A stretch of DNA of 64,000 bases, from assembly GCF_010095445.2 (NCBI RefSeq), contig NZ_WFGV02000028.1:1-64000 (forward strand), given 5' to 3'. Below the pieces are notes generated by a model. The model was not told where the DNA came from, searched no databases, and saw nothing but the letters and a program-made list of their open reading frames with translations. The DNA is from Pseudomonas sp. TNT3 (GTDB lineage Bacteria > Pseudomonadota > Gammaproteobacteria > Pseudomonadales > Pseudomonadaceae). Below, one piece after another: positions 8,742-17,231 of this stretch (position 1 is its first letter; each line of letters begins with the position of its first letter). Both the position numbers and the translations under genes were made by a program.

Positions 8742-10121
8742 TCAATCCAGTAAAGAAAGGGTGACAGGCGTCAGGTGATTATCTTCGACCCGAACGTGCA
8801 ACTCGCCTTCGCCAAGCTTGGCTTTCAGGCGCTGGCCGGTGTGCGTCTGGGCGGCGTTACGAATTGCGTTGCCGCGTTCATCCAGCAGAATGCTGTAGCC
8901 GCGGCCAAGGGTCGCCAGCGGACTGACCACATGCAGTGTCTGCATCTGGCTTTGCAGCTGCAGACGCCGGCCTTTAAGGCCTTCACGCATGGCGCGGGGC
9001 AGGCGTTCGGCAAGGCTATCGAGGCGCTGGCGCAACATCGCCAGTTGCCGGCCCGGATGCTGGCCGGCAAGGCGTGTTTCCAGGCGGATCAACCGCTCGC
9101 GACGGGTATTAAGGTTGCGTTCGAACGCGCGGCGCATGCGCATGTCCAGGTCGTCCAGGCGTTGCGCTTGCTGACGCAGGCGTTCGCCGGGATGACGCAG
9201 ACGACGTGACATGCCTTCCAGGCGCAGACGGTCGCGCATCAGACGATCGCGGATACGCATGACCAGACGTCGATGCAGGCTTTCGACCCGGCGAACAAGA
9301 TCGCTGGAATCCGGTGCCAGCAGCTCGGCGGCGGCGGACGGCGTTGGTGCGCGCACGTCGGCGACGAAGTCACTGATCGACACGTCGGTTTCATGCCCGA
9401 CGGCGCTGACAATCGGCGTCACGCAGGCGTCCACGGCACGGGCTACGGCCTCTTCGTTGAAACACCAGAGGTCTTCCAGCGAACCACCGCCGCGAGCCAG
9501 GATCAACGCGTCGAAGCCGCGAGCATCGGCCAGCTTCAGCGCACGAACAATCTGCGCGGTGGCTTCGCGACCCTGCACGGCGGTTGGAATCAGCGTCAGC
9601 TGTACCTGCGGAGCACGGCGTCTGAACACGCTGATAATGTCGCGAATGACTGCGCCGGTCGGCGAACTGATGATGCCGATGCGTTGCGGGTGCACAGGCA
9701 GCGGCACTTTGCGCTCGGCACTGAACAGACCTTCGGCGCTGAGCTTTTCCTTCAAGGCATCGAATGCCAGGCGCAGGGCGCCATCACCGGCTGGCTCCAC
9801 GGTATCGAGGATCAACTGATAGTCGCCACGCCCCTCGAACAGTGAAACCTTGCCCCGAACCTTGACCGCCAGGCCGTCCTTCAGCGCCTGACGAACCCGC
9901 GCGGCGTTCTGCCGAAACAACGCGCAACGCACCTGGGCGCCGCTGTCCTTCAGCGTGAAATACACATGGCCGGACGCCGGACGGGCGAGGTTGGAGATTT
10001 CGCCTTCGACCCAGATGTTGCTGAACACGTCTTCAAGCAACACCCGCGCGCGGCCGTTGAGCTGGCTGACAGTCAGGACTTCACGGTCCAGGCCGAGTCT
10101 TGCAAAGGGATCTTTAATCAT
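8742..10121 (-). CDS. xseA: exodeoxyribonuclease VII large subunit XseA
   Basis: XseA is the large subunit of exonuclease VII, which degrades single-stranded DNA from both ends together with XseB. It has 459 residues. An N-terminal OB-fold (about 15-110, NIWVEGEISNLARPASGHVYF) binds DNA. The catalytic core contains GIISSPTGAVIRDI and LILARGGGSLEDLWCFNEE, followed by long arginine-rich helices and a C-terminal segment. I start at MIKDPFARLG (10121), the family norm, although in-frame ATGs exist at 10130 and 10148. xseB is not in the window. Confidence 0.95.
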   Translation of the reverse strand: MIKDPFARLGLDREVLTVSQLNGRARVLLEDVFSNIWVEGEISNLARPASGHVYFTLKDSGAQVRCALFRQNAARVRQALKDGLAVKVRGKVSLFEGRGDYQLILDTVEPAGDGALRLAFDALKEKLSAEGLFSAERKVPLPVHPQRIGIISSPTGAVIRDIISVFRRRAPQVQLTLIPTAVQGREATAQIVRALKLADARGFDALILARGGGSLEDLWCFNEEAVARAVDACVTPIVSAVGHETDVSISDFVADVRAPTPSAAAELLAPDSSDLVRRVESLHRRLVMRIRDRLMRDRLRLEGMSRRLRHPGERLRQQAQRLDDLDMRMRRAFERNLNTRRERLIRLETRLAGQHPGRQLAMLRQRLDSLAERLPRAMREGLKGRRLQLQSQMQTLHVVSPLATLGRGYSILLDERGNAIRNAAQTHTGQRLKAKLGEGELHVRVEDNHLTPVTLSLLD

Positions 10122-10161
10122 GGGACGCATGATAAAGGCAATCTCCAACGGAATGCACGAT

Positions 10162-10255
10162 CCCCTGTAGGAGCCGCCGCAGGCTGCGATCTTTTGATCT
10201 TCAAAATGTTAAATCAAGATCAAAAGATCGCAGCCTGCGGCAGCTCCTACAGGGG
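10162..10255. repeat. REP doublet, GGCTGCGATCTTTTGATC class
   Basis: Inverted arms of about 38 bp start CCCCTGTAGGAGC and contain the GGCTGCGATCTTTTGATCTT core on both sides of a short centre. The same class recurs at 12762-12850 and, diverged, at 24637-24700 and 40797-40930. The right edge supplies the TAG stop and final codons of the LysR gene. Confidence 0.85.
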
Positions 10256-11143
10256 CGTGATGATGTGCTGGATGAATTGCTGAACCAGCGCTGTCGGGCT
10301 CTGCCGGCAGGCGAGGGCCACGGTGCTCTGGCAATCCGGGTCAGCCAACGGCAAGAAGCGGATGTCGGGCGGTGCAATGTCTTGCATCGATTCCGGCAAC
10401 AGGGCGATGCCGAATCCGGCCTGGATCAATTGCAGTTGCGTGGTTTTGCGCGACACCACCCTGGCGGCTTTGGGAAAGAAGCCCTGACGCATGCACAACT
10501 CAGCCGACAGGTAACTTAGCCCGCCGCGCTGGGGATGCGGGATCGAGATAAAGGCTTCGTCCTTCAGCAGGCCCAGATCGACGCCCTGTGCGTGGTTATC
10601 CACAGCCAGCCAATGCCTGGGTGGAACGGCCAGCAGCAAGCGTTCTTCATATAAAGGAATAATTTGCACCCCTTCACGTTGACGCAGCACGGGCAGGCGC
10701 AACAGCCCGACATCCAGACGGCCCTCGGCCAATTCTTCGAGTTGCGCCTCGGAAGAGAGTTTGACGATGTCCATGGACACCCCAGGCTGCTGATCCAGGT
10801 AGTCGATGATGCCACGCAGCAGGCGACCACTCATGGGAACGGTGCTGGAATGACTCAAGCGCAAAGTGCCCAACTGGCCGTTGCCTACTTGAGTGGCCAA
10901 TTCACTGGCCTTGTTCAACTCGGTCAGCAGGTTTTTTGCCCGCGGCAAGAACGCTTCGCCAGCCGCCGTCAGTCGGGGCTGGCGGGCGGTACGTTCGAAT
11001 AGCGGCGTTTGCAGGCGACTTTCCATGTCCTTGATTTGCCGGCTAAGCGCCGACTGCGCCACGAACAGGCGCTCTGCTGCCGTGCTGAAACTTCCACATT
11101 CGGCGATCTCGACGAAGTACCGCAGTTGCCGGGTCGATAACAC
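10247..11143 (-). CDS. LysR-family transcriptional regulator
   Basis: A 298-residue LysR-type regulator. The winged helix-turn-helix occupies about 1-60 (MLSTRQLRYFVEIAECGSFS, then AAERLFVAQSALSRQIKDME), and an effector-binding domain fills the remainder. The C-terminal two residues and the stop codon are read from the edge of an adjacent REP element, so the natural C-terminus may have been altered slightly. It is divergent from the TSUP exporter gene with 100 bp between start codons, the usual arrangement for a LysR regulator and its target. The ligand is unknown. Confidence 0.88.
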   Translation of the reverse strand: MLSTRQLRYFVEIAECGSFSTAAERLFVAQSALSRQIKDMESRLQTPLFERTARQPRLTAAGEAFLPRAKNLLTELNKASELATQVGNGQLGTLRLSHSSTVPMSGRLLRGIIDYLDQQPGVSMDIVKLSSEAQLEELAEGRLDVGLLRLPVLRQREGVQIIPLYEERLLLAVPPRHWLAVDNHAQGVDLGLLKDEAFISIPHPQRGGLSYLSAELCMRQGFFPKAARVVSRKTTQLQLIQAGFGIALLPESMQDIAPPDIRFLPLADPDCQSTVALACRQSPTALVQQFIQHIITPL

Positions 11144-11169
11144 GAGGCATGCCTTTTTGAGATGAGTAA

Positions 11170-11192
11170 GCGACTTTTAAGATATTAGTCGC
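11170..11192. promoter_or_regulatory. candidate LysR operator
   Basis: Interrupted dyad GCGACT-N11-AGTCGC between the divergent LysR and TSUP genes. Its position and symmetry fit a LysR-type binding site that could control both genes. No binding data are implied. Confidence 0.5.
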
Positions 11193-11243
11193 AACCCTCC
11201 TCGATAGCTAAAGTCATGACAGGTGTTCAAGGAAGGCGGGCAG

Positions 11244-12011
11244 ATGAACGTGATTGAGTTGTTGAGCCAGTGGCCATTCGGCGCTACGGATTGGCTGGTG
11301 ATCGGGCTGGGTATCGCCCTGGCGTACATCGTGTTTGGCATTGCCGGCTTCGGTACGGCGCTGGTGGCAGGGCCGATTCTGATTCTGTTCATGCCGCTGT
11401 CGAAGATCGTGCCGCTGCTGGTCTTGCTGGATTTCGTGGCGGCCTTTGGCAATTTGCTGCCTTCACGAAAGGAGGTGGCGAAACCCGAATTGCTGCGGCT
11501 GTTGCCCTGTATGGCAGTGGGGTGCACGTTGGGGGTGATCTTTCTGCTCAACCTGAAATCTGATCTGCTGCTGTTACTGATGGGTCTGTTCATCAGTGCC
11601 TATGCGGTCTATAGCTTGTGGGTCAAAAAACGGCCGGCGCAGTTGTCGGTCGGTTGGGCAGTGCCCATGGGCACGGTGGGCGGGATGTTCGGTGCGTTGT
11701 TTGGCAGTGGCGGTTTTTTATATGCGATCTATTTGAACAGTCGGCTGCCCAAGGAAGCGGCCCGCGCGACCCAAAGCGCGCTGATCAGCTGCAGCACGGT
11801 GGTGCGTTTGAGCCTGTTTGCCGTCGCAGGCGTGTATGCCGAGCTACCCTTGTTGGTACTGGCGCTGTGTCTGTTACCCGCGATGGCGTTAGGGCTATGG
11901 ATCGGCCGGCGGCTGACCCTGCGATTGTCTCGCGAGGCATTCGTGCGGCTTGTGACCTGGCTGGTCCTGGCGAGTGGAATTGCCTTGATCGGGCGGTATT
12001 TGAGTACTTGA
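11244..12011 (+). CDS. TSUP family (TauE/SafE) membrane transporter
   Basis: A 255-residue hydrophobic protein with about eight membrane segments in two halves, each containing the GFGTALVAGP / GMFGALFGSGGF type loop typical of the TauE/SafE family. These inner-membrane proteins export sulfite, sulfoacetate or other organosulfur anions. The substrate cannot be read from the sequence. The start at ATG 11244 is preceded by a GGAAGGCGGG Shine-Dalgarno region. The frame is open from a GTG at 11223. Regulation by the divergent LysR protein is likely. Confidence 0.85.
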   Translation: MNVIELLSQWPFGATDWLVIGLGIALAYIVFGIAGFGTALVAGPILILFMPLSKIVPLLVLLDFVAAFGNLLPSRKEVAKPELLRLLPCMAVGCTLGVIFLLNLKSDLLLLLMGLFISAYAVYSLWVKKRPAQLSVGWAVPMGTVGGMFGALFGSGGFLYAIYLNSRLPKEAARATQSALISCSTVVRLSLFAVAGVYAELPLLVLALCLLPAMALGLWIGRRLTLRLSREAFVRLVTWLVLASGIALIGRYLST

Positions 12012-12047
12012 CCTGTGCTTGTCAGGGATTAAGCTGCCGGCCGTAAA

Positions 12048-12172
12048 CCCTGTAGGAGTGAGCTTGCTCCGGGCGGCGTTCCGACGATGGCGGTGTATCA
12101 GGCAAATCAATATTGACTGATCCACCGCCATCGTCGGAACGCCGCCCGGAGCAGGCTCACTCCTACAAGGGT
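12048..12172. repeat. long REP doublet with CCGACGATGGCGGT arms
   Basis: Arms of about 52 bp, almost perfectly complementary, start CCCTGTAGGAGTGAGC and include GGGCGGCGTTCCGACGATGGCGG. They flank a TGATTTGCC-like centre. The arms are longer than in the other doublets, and a GGGCGGCGTT insertion is present in both, which implies that both arms evolve together. Confidence 0.85.
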
Positions 12173-12201
12173 GGATCATTCAGTATGAGCAGGCTTGCAC
12201 C

Positions 12202-12750
12202 ATGAATTCCCAAAGCATCATCGTCCCGAAAATTTCTACACTGCCGGTGCACGAACCCCGGGCGCGGGCGATCGTGCGCTGGCTGGTGCGCAAGAACATC
12301 ATCAAGGAAGAACTGACCACCTGTGGCCGAACCGGCAATCGAATGGCTCATGCCATCGGCGACGGCGCTCGCGCGGTCGTGCTGCACCCGGAAGCACTAC
12401 CATTTGGTGAACCGGTCAATGGCCTGGAGATCATCACCAAACGCTGCATCTACACCCCGGCCAAGGGTTTCCTGGAGGAGGCGGGCTGTGCCGAGTGCCG
12501 CAAGGAAATCGGCGAAGCGCTGTTCGAAAGCCTGGAAGAGTGGATGCCCGGACGTACCGACAACTTCACCTGCCCTGAATGCGGGCACGAGGACGACATC
12601 AACGGGTTTCTGTTTTTGCAGGAATGCGGGTTTTCCAACCTGGGGTTCATCTTCAACAACTGGGCCGAGGCCGGGTTCAAGCAGAGCTTTATCGACGAGT
12701 TTGCCGACTGGCTCGATCAGCCGGTCAGCTGGGTGAAAGTCGAACTCTGA
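12202..12750 (+). CDS. conserved Pseudomonas zinc-ribbon-like protein
   Basis: A 182-residue cytoplasmic protein that I recognise as conserved across Pseudomonas but with no established function. It is sometimes labelled a sugar ABC transporter ATPase, which the sequence does not support: there is no Walker A or signature motif. Two Cys pairs, CAEC (about 95-98) and CPEC (about 118-121), could form a treble-clef or ribbon zinc site. The N-terminal RAIVRWLVRKNIIKEELTTC region resembles a small helical domain. It lies alone between two REP doublets. Confidence 0.8.
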   Translation: MNSQSIIVPKISTLPVHEPRARAIVRWLVRKNIIKEELTTCGRTGNRMAHAIGDGARAVVLHPEALPFGEPVNGLEIITKRCIYTPAKGFLEEAGCAECRKEIGEALFESLEEWMPGRTDNFTCPECGHEDDINGFLFLQECGFSNLGFIFNNWAEAGFKQSFIDEFADWLDQPVSWVKVEL

Positions 12751-12761
12751 AGCACCACAAC

Positions 12762-12850
12762 CCCCTGTAGGAGCTGCCGAAGGCTGCGATCTTTTGACTT
12801 TGATTTTAGAAAACAAGATCAAAAGATCGCAGCCTTCGGCAGCTCCTACA
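12762..12850. repeat. REP doublet, GGCTGCGATCTTTTGA class
   Basis: Two inverted arms starting CCCTGTAGGAGCTGCCGAAGG surround a short AT-rich centre. It has the same family core as 10162-10255, with a GCCGAAGGC variant stem matched on both arms. Confidence 0.85.
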
Positions 12851-12926
12851 TAAAAGCAGCGGTGCCCGCAAATTCGTGAAGTAATCCCCGTATATCAGTA
12901 ATGACAATAATACCCAGAGTTTTACA

Positions 12927-12955
12927 TTGAACCCGAGGGGGTGTCTGACTATAAT
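12927..12955 (+). promoter_or_regulatory. sigma70 promoter of guaB-guaA
   Basis: TTGAAC (12927-12932), 17 bp, TATAAT (12950-12955). The -10 box is perfect and the -35 box matches at five of six positions. Transcription would start near 12962 and give a leader of about 30 bases before the guaB ATG. Confidence 0.85.
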
Positions 12956-12991
12956 GGCGCGCTTCCATTTTCCCGCTCGGGAGCCCCCGCG

Positions 12992-14461
12992 ATGCTGCGT
13001 ATCAGCCAAGAAGCTCTGACATTCGACGACATTCTCCTAGTGCCTGGTTATTCAGAGGTGCTTCCTAACGAAGTCAGTCTCAAGACCCGCCTAACCCGTG
13101 GCATCGAGCTGAATATTCCCCTGGTTTCTGCCGCCATGGACACCGTCACTGAAGCCCGTCTGGCAATTGCCATGGCTCAGGAAGGTGGCATCGGCATTAT
13201 CCACAAGAACATGACCATCGAGCAGCAAGCTGCCGAAGTGCGCAAGGTCAAGCGTTACGAGGCCGGCGTGGTCAAGGACCCGATCACCATCGAGGCTGAC
13301 GCCACGGTTCGTGAACTGTTCGAACTCACCCGCATGCACAACATCTCCGGCGTTCCGGTACTGCACAATGGCGACCTCGTCGGCATCGTGACTTCCCGTG
13401 ACGTGCGTTTCGAAAATCGCCTTGAAGCTACTGTCCGCGAAGTGATGACGCCTAAAGAGCGCCTGGTCACTGTCAAGGAAGGTGCCGACAAGAACGACGT
13501 TCGTGAGCTGTTGCACAAGCACCGTATCGAACGTGTGTTGATCGTCGACGACAAATTCGCCCTCAAAGGCATGATGACCGTCAACGACATCGAAAAAGCC
13601 AAGGCTTACCCGCTGGCCAGCAAGGACGATCAAGGTCGTCTGCGCGTAGGTGCTGCAGTCGGTACCGGTAAAGACACCGGTGATCGTGTTGCTGCGCTGG
13701 TCAACGCCGGTGTTGACGTGGTGGTGGTCGACACCGCTCACGGTCACTCCAAAGGCGTGATCGACCGCGTTCGCTGGGTCAAGCAGAACTTCCCTGAAGT
13801 GCAGGTCATCGGCGGCAACATCGCCACCGGCGCTGCTGCCCTGGCCTTGGCTGAGGCGGGCGCTGATGCAGTCAAGGTCGGTATCGGCCCTGGCTCGATC
13901 TGCACCACCCGTATCGTCGCCGGTGTCGGCGTCCCGCAAATCAGTGCCATCGCTAACGTCGCCGCTGCCCTTGAAGGCACTGGCGTTCCGTTGATCGCCG
14001 ACGGCGGCATCCGTTTCTCCGGTGACCTGTCCAAGGCCATCGTTGCCGGTGCTTCCTGCGTGATGATGGGCTCGATGTTCGCCGGTACTGAAGAAGCGCC
14101 GGGCGAGATCGAACTGTTCCAGGGCCGTTCGTACAAGGCTTACCGTGGCATGGGTTCGCTGGGCGCCATGTCCCAGGCTCAAGGTTCCTCCGACCGCTAC
14201 TTCCAGGACTCTTCGGCAGGCGCCGAGAAGCTGGTTCCGGAAGGCATTGAAGGGCGTGTTCCTTACAAGGGCACCCTGAGCGCCATCATCCATCAACTGA
14301 TGGGCGGCCTGCGTTCCTCGATGGGTTACACCGGCAGTGCCGACATCGAAGAAATGCGCACCAAGCCTGAGTTCGTGCGGATCACCGGCGCTGGCATGGC
14401 CGAGTCCCATGTTCACGACGTGCAGATCACCAAAGAAGCGCCAAACTACCGCGTAGGTTGA
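12992..14461 (+). CDS. guaB: inosine 5'-monophosphate dehydrogenase GuaB
   Basis: GuaB oxidises IMP to XMP with NAD+, the first committed step of GMP synthesis. It has 489 residues, the normal length. The barrel is interrupted by a CBS-domain pair (about 93-205, PITIEADATVRELFELTRMHNISGVPVL and VMTPKERLVTV). The catalytic loop is GPGSICTTRIV (catalytic Cys near residue 307). The XMP-stabilising YRGMGS and flap region are present. The ATG at 12992 is the family start. The ORF extends upstream only through the promoter. A hairpin and 99 bp separate it from guaA. Confidence 0.96.
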   Translation: MLRISQEALTFDDILLVPGYSEVLPNEVSLKTRLTRGIELNIPLVSAAMDTVTEARLAIAMAQEGGIGIIHKNMTIEQQAAEVRKVKRYEAGVVKDPITIEADATVRELFELTRMHNISGVPVLHNGDLVGIVTSRDVRFENRLEATVREVMTPKERLVTVKEGADKNDVRELLHKHRIERVLIVDDKFALKGMMTVNDIEKAKAYPLASKDDQGRLRVGAAVGTGKDTGDRVAALVNAGVDVVVVDTAHGHSKGVIDRVRWVKQNFPEVQVIGGNIATGAAALALAEAGADAVKVGIGPGSICTTRIVAGVGVPQISAIANVAAALEGTGVPLIADGGIRFSGDLSKAIVAGASCVMMGSMFAGTEEAPGEIELFQGRSYKAYRGMGSLGAMSQAQGSSDRYFQDSSAGAEKLVPEGIEGRVPYKGTLSAIIHQLMGGLRSSMGYTGSADIEEMRTKPEFVRITGAGMAESHVHDVQITKEAPNYRVG

Positions 14462-14486
14462 GCCTTCCAGCAAAAAGTTAAGTAAC

Positions 14487-14509
14487 CGGGGCTGTTTGAT
14501 TCAGCCCCG
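14487..14509 (+). terminator. hairpin between guaB and guaA (partial attenuator)
   Basis: An eight-base-pair perfect stem, CGGGGCTG/CAGCCCCG, is followed only by a weak T-rich stretch. It may reduce read-through from guaB into guaA or stabilise a processed guaB transcript. Confidence 0.45.
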
Positions 14510-14560
14510 AGTTGTTTCTGAATCACGACTGTTTCTGAATTATTTAGACGAGACTGAATC

Positions 14561-16138
14561 ATGGCCCTCGACATTCACGCTCACCGCATCCTGATCCTCG
14601 ATTTCGGTTCCCAGTACACCCAGCTGATTGCTCGCCGCGTGCGTGAAATCGGCGTGTACTGCGAACTGCATCCGTTCGACATGGATGAAGACGCGATTCG
14701 CGAATTCGCTCCAAAAGGCGTCATTCTCGCCGGCGGCCCGGAGTCCGTGCACGAAGCCAACAGCCCTCGCTGCCCGCAAGCGGTATTTGACCTTGGCGTA
14801 CCAGTCTTCGGTATCTGCTACGGCATGCAGACCATGGCTGAACAGCTGGGTGGCAAGGTAGAAGGCTCCGAGTTGCGTGAGTTCGGTTACGCCCGTGTCG
14901 ACGTCGTCGGCAAGAGCCGCCTGCTCGACGGCATCGAAGACCACATCGACGCTGACGGCCTGTTCGGCCTCGACGTGTGGATGAGCCACGGTGACAAAGT
15001 CACCAAAATGCCTCAGGACTTCCACATCCTCGCCAGCACCCCGAGCTGCCCGATTGCCGGCATGTTCGACGACGCTCGCGGCTATTACGGCGTGCAGTTC
15101 CACCCGGAAGTGACCCACACCAAACAGGGCGGTCGAATCCTGTCGCGCTTCATCCTCGACATCTGCGGCTGCGAAGCCCTGTGGACGCCTTCGAAAATTG
15201 CTGAAGACGCCATCGCCAACATTCGCGCCCAGGTCGGCACTGACAACGTACTGCTCGGCCTGTCCGGCGGCGTTGACTCCTCCGTGGTTGCGGCACTGCT
15301 GCACAAAGCCATTGGCGACCAACTGACCTGCGTCTTCGTCGACAACGGCCTGCTGCGTCTGCACGAAGGCGAGCAAGTGATGGCCATGTTCGCCGAGAAC
15401 ATGGGCGTCAAGGTGATCCGTGCCAACGCCGAAGATCAGTTCCTCGACAACCTGGCCGGCGAGTCCGATCCAGAGAAGAAACGCAAGATCATCGGCCGTA
15501 CCTTCATCGACGTCTTCGATGCCCAGTCCAACAAACTGGACAACATCAAGTACCTCGCCCAAGGCACCATCTACCCGGACGTGATCGAGTCGGCTGGCGC
15601 CAAAAGCGGCAAGGCTCACGTCATCAAGTCGCACCACAACGTGGGTGGCTTGCCGGAAGAGATGAACCTGAAACTGGTCGAGCCGCTGCGCGAACTGTTC
15701 AAGGACGAAGTCCGTCGTCTGGGCCTGGAACTCGGCCTGCCGTACGACATGGTCTACCGTCACCCGTTCCCGGGCCCGGGCCTTGGCGTTCGCATCCTCG
15801 GTGAAGTGAAGAAGGAATACGCCGACCTGCTGCGTCGCGCCGACCACATCTTCATCGAAGAACTGCGCAAAGCCGATTGGTACCACAAGGTCAGCCAGGC
15901 ATTCGTGGTGTTCCAGCCAGTGAAATCGGTTGGCGTTGTTGGCGATGGCCGCCGTTACGCCTGGGTCGTGGCCCTGCGTGCCGTTGAAACCATCGACTTC
16001 ATGACTGCGCGTTGGGCACACCTGCCTTACGAACTGCTGGAAACCGTCAGCGGCCGCATCATCAACGAAATCGAAGGCATTTCCCGCGTCACTTACGACG
16101 TGTCGAGCAAGCCGCCGGCGACGATTGAGTGGGAGTGA
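14561..16138 (+). CDS. guaA: GMP synthase (glutamine-hydrolysing) GuaA
   Basis: GuaA aminates XMP to GMP using glutamine and ATP. It has 525 residues. The N-terminal class I amidotransferase domain (about 8-205) has the nucleophile Cys in GICYGMQ and the His/Glu pair in FHPEVTHT. The ATP-pyrophosphatase domain has the P-loop LSGGVDSSV (about residue 233), followed by the GMP-synthase dimerisation domain (HPFPGPGLGVR to the terminal PPATIEWE). It follows guaB as in most Gammaproteobacteria and is probably co-transcribed from the guaB promoter. A strong terminator follows. Confidence 0.97.
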   Translation: MALDIHAHRILILDFGSQYTQLIARRVREIGVYCELHPFDMDEDAIREFAPKGVILAGGPESVHEANSPRCPQAVFDLGVPVFGICYGMQTMAEQLGGKVEGSELREFGYARVDVVGKSRLLDGIEDHIDADGLFGLDVWMSHGDKVTKMPQDFHILASTPSCPIAGMFDDARGYYGVQFHPEVTHTKQGGRILSRFILDICGCEALWTPSKIAEDAIANIRAQVGTDNVLLGLSGGVDSSVVAALLHKAIGDQLTCVFVDNGLLRLHEGEQVMAMFAENMGVKVIRANAEDQFLDNLAGESDPEKKRKIIGRTFIDVFDAQSNKLDNIKYLAQGTIYPDVIESAGAKSGKAHVIKSHHNVGGLPEEMNLKLVEPLRELFKDEVRRLGLELGLPYDMVYRHPFPGPGLGVRILGEVKKEYADLLRRADHIFIEELRKADWYHKVSQAFVVFQPVKSVGVVGDGRRYAWVVALRAVETIDFMTARWAHLPYELLETVSGRIINEIEGISRVTYDVSSKPPATIEWE

Positions 16139-16179
16139 TCCCGCACGTTCCCCTGTTGACTTGATGGCGGGCAACACTG

Positions 16180-16216
16180 AAAAGCCGTGTGAAATCTGAT
16201 TTCACACGGCTTTTTT
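16180..16216 (+). terminator. rho-independent terminator of guaBA
   Basis: A long AAAGCCGTGTGAAAT/ATTTCACACGGCTTT-type stem with a 3-4 base loop, followed by six T. This is a strong intrinsic terminator. Confidence 0.92.
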
Positions 16217-16289
16217 CATGGGTGCGGGTCAGGCGCTCGAAGTAGAGACCACTACATGTCTCATCAAACGTATTTCGAGAGGTGACGTG

Positions 16290-16994
16290 TCAGCGCCGCG
16301 CCACATCCGAAAAGTAGAACTTGTCCAGCGTATGCCGCGATTCGGTGTACTCGAACTGCCGTCCGTCCTGCAAAAACGTCTGGTTGCTCACCACAATCAC
16401 ATGGCTCTGATCGTCCAGGTCCAGATGCTGCTGATCGTCCTTGTTGCGTGGCACGGCTTCGATGGTGCGCTGTGCATAGGCGATTTGCAGCTGCAGGGTC
16501 TGCTCGATGAAGGCATAGATCGACTGTTCGGCTATCTCGCGGGTGAGTCCGGGGATCACGTCGCTGACAAAGTGGTTGATGTCCAGGATCACGCGTTTTC
16601 CATCGATGCGCCTCACGCGCTTGATCCGCGTGATCAGGCTGCCCGCTTGCGCCTGGATATGCTCCAGCAGGACACCTTCAAGGGGAATCTGACTGAATTC
16701 GACGACCTCGGTGCTGACGTCATTGCCCAGCCGGGGCCAGGTCTCCTGGAAACTGACGATGCCCCCCAGCTGAAATTCGATGGGGTTGGTGGACAGGACA
16801 AACGTGCCTTTGCCATGGACTTTCTGAGCGAAACCGCGTTCCTGAAGTTGCTCGATGGCCTTGCGCACCGTGCCGCGGCTGGCCTGATAGCTGTCCATCA
16901 ATTCAGTTTCGGAAGGCAGCCGGGCGCCACGTTCCAGCCGTTCGGTGGTGATGCTGGCAAGCAGATCGGTGTAGATCTGGTTGTATTTGCTCAT
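16290..16994 (-). CDS. treR: trehalose operon repressor TreR (GntR/HutC family)
   Basis: A 234-residue GntR-type repressor. The N-terminal winged HTH (about 5-68) reads MSKYNQIYTDLLASI, then LPSETELMDSYQASRGTVRKAIEQL. The C-terminal UTRA/HutC effector domain (about 85-230) presumably binds trehalose 6-phosphate, as in other TreR proteins. It is divergent from the trehalose PTS operon, with two copies of a palindromic operator in the intergenic space. The assignment as TreR rests on the family plus this context. Confidence 0.9.
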   Translation of the reverse strand: MSKYNQIYTDLLASITTERLERGARLPSETELMDSYQASRGTVRKAIEQLQERGFAQKVHGKGTFVLSTNPIEFQLGGIVSFQETWPRLGNDVSTEVVEFSQIPLEGVLLEHIQAQAGSLITRIKRVRRIDGKRVILDINHFVSDVIPGLTREIAEQSIYAFIEQTLQLQIAYAQRTIEAVPRNKDDQQHLDLDDQSHVIVVSNQTFLQDGRQFEYTESRHTLDKFYFSDVARR

Positions 16995-17134
16995 GGTGAT
17001 GACTCTGAACCGCGCTGAACTGAAGGTTTCGAACCTTAAGGGCAGGGTGGGAAATTGTCCATGCGGGTTTGGAAGCGTGCCCTCTGTGGGTAGGGCGGTT
17101 CCTTCAGTCTACCCGCCAGGCTTAAACAAATTGT

Positions 17135-17178
17135 AACTCGTCTGTACGAGTTGTTGATTTAACTCGTACAGACGAGTA
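17135..17178. promoter_or_regulatory. two TreR operators
   Basis: Palindrome AACTCGTCTGTACGAGTT (17135-17152) and its near-exact reverse complement AACTCGTACAGACGAGTA (17161-17178) lie 8 bp apart. The pair is upstream of treP and downstream of the treR start. Symmetric spacing on one DNA face region fits cooperative binding of two GntR dimers. A TTGTAA just upstream (17131-17136) may be part of a -35 element. Confidence 0.8.
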
Positions 17179-17231
17179 CTTTTCACGTCGGCGTGCTGCC
17201 AATAACAAAAAACCACAGCGGAAGAACTAGC

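Noticed and set aside
12202..12750. ABC transporter ATPase identity of the zinc-ribbon protein
   Set aside because: No Walker A, Walker B or LSGGQ motif, and the size is too small for an ATPase.
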